Shown piece by piece: positions 7,086 to 14,085 of a stretch of DNA of 18,602 bases. Source of the DNA: SZUA-430 sp964646885 (GTDB taxonomy: Bacteria; Pseudomonadota; Alphaproteobacteria; Micropepsales; Micropepsaceae); NCBI GenBank assembly GCA_964646885.1, contig CAZYFM010000065.1, positions 1-18,602 on the forward strand. The letters are read 5' to 3'. The stretch's first letter is position 1. Each line of letters begins with the position of its first letter. The position numbers and the translations under genes were made by a program. The notes beneath the pieces were generated by a model, which ran no database searches, was not told the origin of the DNA, and saw only the letters and a list, made by a program, of their open reading frames with translations.

Positions 7086-7121
7086 GTTACACGCCGGTTT
7101 CCGCTGTTACACTTTGTAACA
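7086..7121. promoter_or_regulatory. Phased GTTACA repeats / palindrome upstream of the two-component operon
   Basis: GTTACAC occurs at 7086 and 7106, exactly 20 bp apart, and GTAACA at 7116, another 10 bp on. The last two also form a perfect 7-3-7 inverted repeat, TGTTACA-CTT-TGTAACA (7105-7121). Ten-bp phasing of direct half-sites is how OmpR-family regulators bind. The element is 62 bp before the regulator ATG and also faces the divergent gene at 6947, so autoregulation or shared control is possible. A TATGAT at about 7153-7158 may be the -10 of the plus-strand promoter. Confidence 0.55.
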
Positions 7122-7182
7122 ACTCCCCGGATTCCCTTTACCTTGAGCCTGTTATGATGGGCCCAAACCCGGAAACCACCGC

Positions 7183-7884
7183 ATGACCAAGCCAATCAGG
7201 GCCATAGTTGTCGACGATGACCAGGAGATGCGCGCTTTGCTCCAGCGCTACCTGTCCGGCGAGGGCTACAGCGTCCGCAGCGCGGCCGACGCCAAGGCAC
7301 TCGACACCGCCCTTCAGCGCGAACCTGCAGACATCATCATCCTGGACCTGATGATGCCCGGAGAGGACGGCCTGTCCGTCTGCCGGCGCCTGCGCGCGAC
7401 CGGCGATCTCACACCCATCATCATGCTCACGGCCAAGGGCGATCCGATAGACCGGATCCTGGGCCTTGAGATGGGCGCGGATGATTATCTGCCCAAGCCC
7501 TTCACCCCGCGCGAACTTCTGGCGCGCATGTCGGCCATCCTCCGGCGCGGCGCCGCTGGCCCGCGCGCAGAAGCGCACCAGGTCATCAGCTTCGGCCCCT
7601 TCGCGCTGGACGTGGAGGCGATGGTGCTCAAGCGTGACGGCTCGCAGGTCGAACTCTCGTCGAGGGAGTTCGCACTGCTGAAGGCACTGGCACTGCAGAA
7701 GGGCAAGCCCCTGAGCCGCGCGCGTCTCATCGAGCTTGCCCTCGGCCGCGACGCGGAAGTCACCGACCGCGCGGTGGATGTCCAGATCTCGCGCCTGCGC
7801 AAGGCCATCGGCGACGATCCCGAGAACCCGGTCTGGATCCGCACCGTCTGGGGCGTCGGTTATGTCCTGCCGGCAGGTGAATGA
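7183..7884 (+). CDS. Response regulator, OmpR family
   Basis: A 233-residue DNA-binding response regulator. The receiver domain (about 5-118) has the acidic cluster Asp11-Asp13, phosphoacceptor Asp55 in IIILDLMMPGEDG, Thr83 and Lys105 (DDYLPKPF). The C-terminal winged-helix domain (about 135-230) has the typical ELSSREFALLKALA, TDRAVDVQISRLRKAIGDD and IRTVWGVGYVL segments. It is phosphorylated by the kinase encoded next, whose ATG overlaps this stop codon. The start is ATG 7183 with a modest GGAA 8-9 bases upstream. Targets are unknown; the phased GTTACA element upstream is a candidate for autoregulation. The specific subfamily (OmpR/RstA-like) cannot be settled from sequence alone. Confidence 0.95.
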   Translation: MTKPIRAIVVDDDQEMRALLQRYLSGEGYSVRSAADAKALDTALQREPADIIILDLMMPGEDGLSVCRRLRATGDLTPIIMLTAKGDPIDRILGLEMGADDYLPKPFTPRELLARMSAILRRGAAGPRAEAHQVISFGPFALDVEAMVLKRDGSQVELSSREFALLKALALQKGKPLSRARLIELALGRDAEVTDRAVDVQISRLRKAIGDDPENPVWIRTVWGVGYVLPAGE

Positions 7885-9227
7885 TGACATCGACCACAAT
7901 TCCATCGTCACGCTGGAAAACACTCGTCGCAAGGCTCGATACCACGGCCGCGCGCGCGACCGTCGTGCTGGCGATCCTGCTGGCATTGGCACATGCCCTG
8001 ACGCTGTTCCTCATGACGGAGTCCATCATGCGCCCTCAGGCCGAGCGCCTGGCAGCCATCATGGCGAGCAATGTCGAGGCAATCGTGGAGTCCGCACGCC
8101 GAATGCCGCCGGACGAGCAGGAGCGGTTTCTGGCGAACCTCTGGAACTCACCCTACCTGCGCGTTCATCTCGACCAGGAGGAAACACCGAAGGACACCGG
8201 CTCACCCTCGATGCTCGAGAATCTGTTCATGACAGCGCTGTCCAGGCGCATGTCGGGCAACCAGCACTTCGAGTGGCGGCGCGGCTCTGCAGGTCGGATC
8301 TGGATCGCCTTTGACGTGGGCCCGAAACGGCTCTGGGTTTCAACCCGACCGCCAAGCTCGCTGAACCCCGAAGTCGCGATCGTTCTTGCGTCGGGCTTCA
8401 GCCTGGCCCTGGCCGTGCTCGCAGGCCTCGCCCTGCAGCGCTGGATGAACACGCCCCTGAAACGTCTCGACACCGCCGCACGACGCCTTTCGCTGCGGAC
8501 GACGGATGAACGCGTGCCCGTCGAGGGACCCGTCGAGTTCAGGAACCTCGCTGAAAGCTTCAACCGCATGATGGAACGCCTGGGCCAGAGCGAGCGCGAA
8601 CGCAACCTCATGCTGGGCGGCATCAGCCACGACCTGCGGACCCCGCTGTCAAAGATCAGGCTCGCCATCGAAATGATTGACGAGAAGGCGCCGGATCCCG
8701 ACCTGAAGACGATGATCGTCCGCCAGATCGAAACCATGGACGCGATGCTCGCGCAGTTCCTCGATTTCGCACGCGGCATCGACCAGAAGGAAGCCGTCGA
8801 TCTCCAGCCCGACACCATGATCGGCGAGCTTGTGGGAGACGCCGCCAATCCCGCCATCCGGCTGGTGGAAGCGTCCGGCGCCACCATCCGCGCCAAGCCC
8901 CTGGCGCTGCGGCGCGCGGTGCAGAACCTGCTCCAGAATGCGATCAAGTACGGCGCCTTGCCGATCGAGCTTCGTACCTTCACGGCCAGTGGCCTATGGA
9001 TCGTCGAAGTGCTCGATCACGGCCCCGGCCTGGGTTCGCTCGACGGCAAGCAGGCGCTGGAGCCTTTCGTGCGCGGAGACGAGGCCCGCGGCGCCACGCA
9101 GGCGGGAACGGGCCTTGGCCTCGCCATCGTCGCACGGATCGCGCAGGCCCATGGCGGCACGCTTGAGCTTGTCGATGTTCCCGGCAAGGGCGCGCGCGCC
9201 CGGTTGTCGATCCCGCTCGAAAGCTGA
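7881..9227 (+). CDS. Sensor histidine kinase (EnvZ-like, HAMP + HisKA + HATPase)
   Basis: A 448-residue inner-membrane kinase. TM1 is about 26-45, a periplasmic sensor loop covers about 46-163, TM2 about 164-185, and HAMP 186-238 (NTPLKRLDTAARRLS). HisKA carries the phospho-acceptor His250 in GGISHDLRTPLSKIRL. The HATPase domain has an N-box (Asn353 in NLLQNAIKYG), G1 motif DHGPG (379-383) and G2 motif GTGLGL (409-414). It should phosphorylate and dephosphorylate the upstream regulator; ATG 7881 overlaps that gene's TGA (ATGA), indicating translational coupling. A second ATG at 7884 fits the AGGTGA ribosome site slightly better. The periplasmic loop of about 118 residues has no domain I recognise. 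The gene ends 5 bases before the convergent putA stop. Confidence 0.95.
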   Translation: MMTSTTIPSSRWKTLVARLDTTAARATVVLAILLALAHALTLFLMTESIMRPQAERLAAIMASNVEAIVESARRMPPDEQERFLANLWNSPYLRVHLDQEETPKDTGSPSMLENLFMTALSRRMSGNQHFEWRRGSAGRIWIAFDVGPKRLWVSTRPPSSLNPEVAIVLASGFSLALAVLAGLALQRWMNTPLKRLDTAARRLSLRTTDERVPVEGPVEFRNLAESFNRMMERLGQSERERNLMLGGISHDLRTPLSKIRLAIEMIDEKAPDPDLKTMIVRQIETMDAMLAQFLDFARGIDQKEAVDLQPDTMIGELVGDAANPAIRLVEASGATIRAKPLALRRAVQNLLQNAIKYGALPIELRTFTASGLWIVEVLDHGPGLGSLDGKQALEPFVRGDEARGATQAGTGLGLAIVARIAQAHGGTLELVDVPGKGARARLSIPLES

Positions 9228-9232
9228 TCGCG

Positions 9233-12200
9233 TCAGGCGCTGCCGTCACCCAGCGACAGGAGGCTGGCATTGCCGCCCGCCGCTGTCGTGTTGGTGCACG
9301 CCGTTCGCTCGACCGCAAAGCGGTGAAGGTAGTGCGGACCGCCAGCCTTCGGCCCGGTACCCGAAAGGCCTTCGCCGCCAAAGGGCTGGACGCCCACCAC
9401 AGCACCGATCTGGTTTCGGTTCACGTAGAGATTGCCGACCCGTGCCCGCGAGCGGATGAAGTCTGCCGTTTCCTGGATGCGCGTGTGCACGCCCAGCGTC
9501 AGGCCATAGCCCGTGAGGTTGATCGACTCGACGACCCTGTCGAGATGGCTCGCCTGGTAGCGAACGACATGGAGGATCGGCCCGAACACCTCGCGTTCGA
9601 GCTTGCCGATGGACTCGATCTCGTAGGCCCGCGGCGCAAAGAAGTAGCCGTCACCCGTCTCGTTGCTGAGCGACGCCTCGACGATGGTCCGGGCCTCGCG
9701 CGACATGCGCGCCGCATGCGCCTCGAGCATCGCCAGAGCATCTGCGTCGATCACAGGGCCAATGTCGGTGTCGAGCTTCATCGGATCGCCAACCTTGAGT
9801 TCGGCCACGGCGCCCGACAGCAGCTTCAGCACCTTGTCGGCAATGTCGCTCTGCAGGAACAGCACGCGCAGCGCCGAGCAGCGCTGACCGGCACTGTCGA
9901 AAGCCGACATGACCGCGTCGCGCACCAGCTGCTCGGGCAGCGCAGTCGAATCCGCGATCATCGCATTCAGCCCACCCGTTTCGGCAATGAAGGGCGGGAT
10001 GGCGCCGTCGCGTTCCGCGAGCATGCGGTTGATGCGACGCGCCGTGTCTGTACCGCCCGTGAACGCGACCCCGGCGACATGGGCGTCACGAACGAGTGCG
10101 CCACCCACCGTCGGACCGTCGCCCGGTACGAAGTTCAGCACATCCGCCGGCACGCCCGCTTCATGGAAAAGCCGCGTGGCAATGAAAGCCGTGAGCGGCG
10201 TCTGCTCCGCGGGCTTGGCAACGACCGCATTGCCTGCCGCAAGGGCACCCGCCACCTGCCCCGTGAAGATCGCCACGGGGAAGTTCCATGGACTGATGCA
10301 GGCAAAGACCCCGCGACCATGCAGCGACAGCTCATTGCGCTCGCCCGTAGGCCCCGGCAGGATCTTCGCTTCCGAAAACTCCGCCCTTGCAAGCCCCGCA
10401 TAGTAGCGAAGGAAATCGACAGCCTCGCGGACATCGGCAATGCCATTGGAGATTGTCTTGCCGGCCTCGCGCACGCAAAGCCCGATGAGCACCGCCGCAT
10501 CGCGCTCGAACAGGTCGGCCGTGCGATTGAGGATCTCGGCGCGCTTCGCTCCGCCAAGACGGTCCCAGCCGGGTTGCGCCGCAGCCGCCACCTTCGCCGC
10601 GCGAGCCGCGACCTCAGGCGAGGCATCAACCACGTTTCCGATGCGCCGGTAGCGGTTGGACGGATCGCAGACATCGCGCGCCTCTCCCGCCTGCACGTCG
10701 CCGGCCACGAGCGGTGCCGCATTCAGCGGCCTGGCGACAGCTTCGCCGATGGCCTGCATGAGGGGCTCGGCGCGCGTCGGATCGCTCAGCAGCACGCCCT
10801 TCGAATTCTGTCGGTCAGCAAAGAGATTGACCGGCAGCGGAATGCGCGGGTGGGACTTCTGTGGCATGGCTTCAACCTGGTCCGCCGGATCGGCGATGAT
10901 GGATTCAATGGGTGCCTCGTCGTCGGCGAGCCGGTTCACGAACGACGTATTCGCGCCGTTTTCGAGCAGGCGGCGCACGAGATAGGCGAGCAGGTCCTCA
11001 TGCGCACCGACCGGCGCATAGATGCGGCACTGCACGCCGAGATGATCGGCCCCGACGGCTTCGTCATACAGCTCCTCGCCCATGCCGTGCAGCCGCTGGA
11101 ATTCGTAGTCGTCGCGATTGCCCGCCAGCGTCTTGACCGCGGCAAGCGTGTGCGCGTTGTGCGTGGCGAACATCGGAAAGAACGACGCCTGGTCCGCCAG
11201 CAGCTTGCGCGCGCAGGCCAGATACGAGACGTCCGTTGACGCCTTGCGGGTGAACACGGGATAGCCCTCGATGCCCATCTCCTGTGCGCGCTTGATCTCG
11301 CTGTCCCAGTACGCGCCCTTCACGAGACGCACCGGCAGGCGACGCTTGTGACGCGTCGCGACGCCGGCCAGGTAGTCGATCACTGCGGGCGCCCGCTTCT
11401 GGTAGGCCTGCACCGCAAGTCCAAGACCCTCCCAGCCACGCAGCTCCGGCGCGCCGGCCAGCGCTTCGAAGATGTCGAGCTGGACCTCAAGCCGGTCGGC
11501 TTCCTCGGCGTCGATGGTGAAGCCGATCCCGGCCTCCTTCGCAGCGACACACAGCGGCAGCAGGCGCGGCATGATCTCGGGCAGGACCCGGTTCATCTTG
11601 AGGAACTCCAGCCGCGGGTGCACGGCCGAGAGCTTCACCGAGATCGAGTTGCGCGTGAACACGTCGCCCTTGCGGCTCTGTTCGTGCCTCGCAATCGAGG
11701 CAATCGCATCCGCATAGGCGCGCGCATAGCGTTCGGCATCCTCGCGCGTCATTGCGGCCTCGCCGAGCATGTCGAACGAGAAGCGGAAACCGCGCTTGGC
11801 CGCGTCGGCCCCGCGCTTGAGCGCTTCGGCGATCGTGCGGCCCAGGACGAACTGGCCACCCATGATGCGCATGGCCGTCGTCATCGCCTGGCGAATGATG
11901 GGTTCGCCACTGCGCTGCACGAGACGCCCGAGGATCGCTGTCCAGTCCTGTGGCCCCTCGCCCAGCTTCACGACATGCCCCGTCAGCATGAGCGCCCAGG
12001 TCGAGGCATTCACGAAGACCGACGAGGATTGCCCCAGGTGCTTGTCCCAGTGCGCACTGCCGATCTTGTCCTTGATCAGGCGATCCGCCGTCTCGGCATC
12101 GGGGACACGCAGCAGCGCCTCCGCGAGGCACATGAGCACCACGCCTTCTTCGGTCGACAGCGCGTACTGGTGCAGGAAGGCGTCGAGCCCGCCACGCTTG

Positions 12201-12361
12201 CGCTGCGCACGCACGCGCTGGACGAGGTCACGGGCAAGCGCTTCCGTCTCGGCGCGTTCGCGCCCGCTCAGGCGCGCCATCGGCAGCAGGGCTTCGACGG
12301 TGGCGGTTTCGTCCGCAAGGTAGAGCCGCGCCATTTCCTGGCGCGCAGAGTCCATGGTCAT
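9233..12361 (-). CDS. putA: Bifunctional proline dehydrogenase / L-glutamate gamma-semialdehyde dehydrogenase PutA
   Basis: About 1042 residues. It oxidises proline to P5C with FAD and then glutamate semialdehyde to glutamate with NAD+. The N-terminal helical arm leads into the PRODH barrel (about 180-480; KGAYWDSEIKRAQ, and RRLLENGANTSFVNR at about 463-477). The aldehyde dehydrogenase domain covers about 560-1000, with ISPWNFPVAIF, catalytic Glu794 in ETGG and Cys828 in SAGQRCSALR, and ends with the PutA tail TNTTAAGGNASLL. It lacks the ribbon-helix-helix DNA-binding domain of E. coli PutA, so it is a purely catalytic short form. Start choice: GTG 12394 overlaps the upstream TGA (GTGA), and ATGs lie at 12373, 12361 and 12355. 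I prefer 12361, with AGGA 12 bases before it. Translation is probably coupled to the GNAT gene. Confidence 0.96.
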   Translation of the reverse strand: MTMDSARQEMARLYLADETATVEALLPMARLSGRERAETEALARDLVQRVRAQRKRGGLDAFLHQYALSTEEGVVLMCLAEALLRVPDAETADRLIKDKIGSAHWDKHLGQSSSVFVNASTWALMLTGHVVKLGEGPQDWTAILGRLVQRSGEPIIRQAMTTAMRIMGGQFVLGRTIAEALKRGADAAKRGFRFSFDMLGEAAMTREDAERYARAYADAIASIARHEQSRKGDVFTRNSISVKLSAVHPRLEFLKMNRVLPEIMPRLLPLCVAAKEAGIGFTIDAEEADRLEVQLDIFEALAGAPELRGWEGLGLAVQAYQKRAPAVIDYLAGVATRHKRRLPVRLVKGAYWDSEIKRAQEMGIEGYPVFTRKASTDVSYLACARKLLADQASFFPMFATHNAHTLAAVKTLAGNRDDYEFQRLHGMGEELYDEAVGADHLGVQCRIYAPVGAHEDLLAYLVRRLLENGANTSFVNRLADDEAPIESIIADPADQVEAMPQKSHPRIPLPVNLFADRQNSKGVLLSDPTRAEPLMQAIGEAVARPLNAAPLVAGDVQAGEARDVCDPSNRYRRIGNVVDASPEVAARAAKVAAAAQPGWDRLGGAKRAEILNRTADLFERDAAVLIGLCVREAGKTISNGIADVREAVDFLRYYAGLARAEFSEAKILPGPTGERNELSLHGRGVFACISPWNFPVAIFTGQVAGALAAGNAVVAKPAEQTPLTAFIATRLFHEAGVPADVLNFVPGDGPTVGGALVRDAHVAGVAFTGGTDTARRINRMLAERDGAIPPFIAETGGLNAMIADSTALPEQLVRDAVMSAFDSAGQRCSALRVLFLQSDIADKVLKLLSGAVAELKVGDPMKLDTDIGPVIDADALAMLEAHAARMSREARTIVEASLSNETGDGYFFAPRAYEIESIGKLEREVFGPILHVVRYQASHLDRVVESINLTGYGLTLGVHTRIQETADFIRSRARVGNLYVNRNQIGAVVGVQPFGGEGLSGTGPKAGGPHYLHRFAVERTACTNTTAAGGNASLLSLGDGSA

Positions 12362-12390
12362 GGGACCGGACATTCCTACGCCAGCCGCGG

Positions 12391-12951
12391 TCACGCAAGA
12401 TGCGCCGGGGACACGCTGTCACGGCGGAAAATGATGATCGGGTCACCCTTGTACGTCGTGCGGGCAGACTCGACATATCCGTTCTTTTCGGCAACGCGCA
12501 GGGACGGCAAGTTGTCGGGACTGATGATGCAGCATGTCGTTTGTTTCGCGAACCGCAAGTCGCCCCACCGAAGGGCCGCCGCCAGCGCCTCGCTGGCATA
12601 GCCTTTCCCCTGCGCCCAGGGCGACAAGGCCCAGCCGGACTCGGGCATCCCGTCCAGGGAAGGCTTCATGTCGCGCATCGAGTCGGCGAAGCCGATCTCG
12701 CCGGCGTAACGACCCGTGCCCTTCTCCTCGATGACCCAGTAGCCGTATCCCAGCAGCGACCAGTGTCCCGCATAGCGCAGGAGCCGGAACCAGGATTCCT
12801 GGAACGTCGACGGCGTGCCGCCAATGAAACGGGTGACCGCAGGATCGGCCCACATGCGGGCGCAGTTCTCGTAGTCGGACCGCGCATGCCCGCGCAGGAC
12901 AAGTCGTCCCGTCTCTAGCCGCGGAATGCTGGAAGTCTCACTCGTCGCCAA
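12391..12951 (-). CDS. GNAT family N-acetyltransferase (RimJ/RimL-like)
   Basis: A 186-residue acetyl-CoA-dependent N-acetyltransferase of the Acetyltransf_3 type. It shows the opening LETGRLVLRGHARSDYENC, a GYWVIEEKGTGRYAGEIGF strand pair, the acetyl-CoA pyrophosphate loop QGKGYA (114-119) followed by SEALAAALRW, and CCIISPDNLPSLRVAEKNGY near the end. The substrate is unknown: the family includes ribosomal-protein, amino-acid and antibiotic acetylators. The start is TTG 12949-12951, supported by AGGGGA 6 bases upstream; the nearby ATG at 12956-12958 is out of frame. The stop TGA (12391-12393) overlaps a possible GTG of putA, so the two genes form one unit, perhaps with a role in amino-acid metabolism. 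Confidence 0.88.
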   Translation of the reverse strand: MATSETSSIPRLETGRLVLRGHARSDYENCARMWADPAVTRFIGGTPSTFQESWFRLLRYAGHWSLLGYGYWVIEEKGTGRYAGEIGFADSMRDMKPSLDGMPESGWALSPWAQGKGYASEALAAALRWGDLRFAKQTTCCIISPDNLPSLRVAEKNGYVESARTTYKGDPIIIFRRDSVSPAHLA

Positions 12952-13159
12952 AGCTCATCCCCTGACAGGAACCGTGCTGACCGTCACCGCACGTTGATCC
13001 GCTTTGTACAAAACGATCAAGTTAAATCCGGCATGCGAACGGCACGAGGCACAAAAAAAGCGCCGGATCAGCCCTGGGCAGATTCCGACGCTATCGATTT
13101 GAGGTGCCGAATATCGCCGAAAGCGCCGAAAACAAAAAGGGAACAAATTGACGCAGGCG
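12952..13159. other. Intergenic region between DUF1489 and GNAT genes
   Basis: 208 bp holding the terminator at 13053-13092 and, presumably, the promoter of the GNAT-putA unit in 12960-13050. I see no clear -35/-10 pair there. No further ORF is convincing. Confidence 0.6.
13053..13092 (-). terminator. Strong rho-independent terminator after the DUF1489 gene
   Basis: On the minus strand AGCGTCGGAATC (13081-13092) pairs with GATCCGGCGCT (13059-13069) with one G-T wobble and one bulged A, with GCC/GGC pairing extending into the loop. Seven T follow (13053-13059). It ends the EF-hand/DUF1489 transcript before the GNAT-putA unit. Confidence 0.85.
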
Positions 13160-13591
13160 CTATAGCAGCCCGAGCTCCGCCAGTTCCCGACGCAGCTTGT
13201 CGGGCATGTCGGTCGGCGCATTCTTTCCGAGGTCGGGCGGCGCGTCCTTGGGATCGAGGTAGCGCCAGCCCTGGAATGCACGACGCGGGCGCGGCGCGAC
13301 GGGAACCATCTCCTGCCCATAGACAAGATGGCAGCGCGGCACGCCTTCGCGGTCGACAAACGGACGAATGTCGATCAGCGGCTGGCGCACCGCCGTGAAA
13401 CCCTTGATGACCCAATAGAGCGAGCCGCCGTCGAGGACTTCGTCCCGCCGCTTGGGAACCATGCGCGTCGTGTGCTTCAGCTCGGGCTTGATCCCGCGCT
13501 TCTTCTGCGCAGCGACATGGTCTTTCTGCCAGCTGCGCAGGTCTTCGACGGAATCAACGCCGACACAGAGCTTGATGATGTGAAGGGCCAG
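13160..13591 (-). CDS. DUF1489 family protein, apparently started by a CTG codon
   Basis: A protein of about 143 residues of the DUF1489 family (function unknown; I know it mainly from alphaproteobacteria). The internal region RMVPKRRDEVLDGGSLYWVI, then PLIDIRPF and CHLVYGQEMVPV, is typical. The conserved N-terminus ALHIIKLCVGVDSVEDLRSW is also present in frame, but no ATG, GTG or TTG precedes it: the frame is closed by a TGA at about 13628-13630. Two CTG codons are available: 13589-13591, giving MALHIIKL as in relatives, and 13595-13597, which overlaps the EF-hand stop as CTGA. A truncated ATG start at about 13462 would lose roughly 40 conserved residues. Either CTG initiation, coupled to the upstream gene, or a sequencing error in the CCCC run at 13598-13601 explains this. 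Confidence 0.82.
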   Translation of the reverse strand: MALHIIKLCVGVDSVEDLRSWQKDHVAAQKKRGIKPELKHTTRMVPKRRDEVLDGGSLYWVIKGFTAVRQPLIDIRPFVDREGVPRCHLVYGQEMVPVAPRPRRAFQGWRYLDPKDAPPDLGKNAPTDMPDKLRRELAELGLL

Positions 13592-13593
13592 CG

Positions 13594-13932
13594 TCAGCCC
13601 CGCATCTCGGAGGCATCGAGGAACCCGTCACCATTCTTGTCGAGCGCATCAAAGCCCGCCATCTGGCCCAGCTGGAATTCCTCGACGGAGACCTTTCCAT
13701 CACCATTGCCGTCCATGCCCTTGCGCTGCTCGTCGCTCAGCTTGAACTCATCGTCATCGATGAAGCCGTTCTTGTTCTTGTCGGCGCCGAAAGCTGCTTT
13801 TGCGGCTTCGTTGCGGAATTCCTCGCGGCTGATCTTCCCGTCACCATTGTAGTCTGCGGGGTTTCCCGCCGCGATTGCTGCCGTCGTGAGGGCGGCTGCG
13901 AGCGGAATCGCTGCAAGAAAGCGGATGCTCAT
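13594..13932 (-). CDS. Small exported protein with four EF-hand motifs (second copy)
   Basis: A 112-residue protein with a clear signal peptide (MSIRFLAAIPLAAALTTAAIAA, shown here only as positions 1-22, ending AIAA) and four calcium loops at 27-38 (DYNGDGKISREE), 51-62 (DKNKNGFIDDDE), 74-85 (DGNGDGKVSVEE) and 98-109 (DKNGDGFLDASE). It is expected to bind Ca2+ in the periplasm. The start is ATG 13930-13932 with GGAGAG about 8 bases upstream; an ATG at 13947 is the alternative. The stop TGA overlaps or abuts the CTG start of the DUF1489 gene, so the two are probably translated from one mRNA. It is similar in plan to the protein at 5065-5439 but differs enough in sequence to be an old paralogue or an independent family member. 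Confidence 0.88.
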   Translation of the reverse strand: MSIRFLAAIPLAAALTTAAIAAGNPADYNGDGKISREEFRNEAAKAAFGADKNKNGFIDDDEFKLSDEQRKGMDGNGDGKVSVEEFQLGQMAGFDALDKNGDGFLDASEMRG

Positions 13933-14023
13933 CGTGAAACTCTCCATGCTGTTGTTCGCGGAGGCGCGAAACTCTGCCTGACAGGTTCGCAGGATAACAC
14001 ACCGGAAGACACGCTGCACAGGC

Positions 14024-14053
14024 TTGCAAATCCATCCTCAGCCGGGTTGTAAT
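14024..14053 (+). promoter_or_regulatory. Candidate promoter of the DUF3011 gene
   Basis: TTGCAA (14024-14029), 18 bases, then TGTAAT (14048-14053): 4/6 and 5/6 matches to the sigma-70 boxes. The predicted start near 14060 leaves a leader of about 26 bases before the ATG. Confidence 0.4.
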
Positions 14054-14085
14054 GAGCGCCACACAAGAGCGTGGAGAATCGAACC

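Noticed and set aside
9323..11239. Long plus-strand open frame opposite putA (about 638 codons)
   Set aside because: It is an antisense shadow of a clearly conserved gene in high-GC DNA, rich in Arg/His with no recognisable domain.
11348..12601. Plus-strand open frame spanning the putA start and the GNAT gene
   Set aside because: It crosses two well-supported minus-strand genes and has no domain or ribosome-site support.
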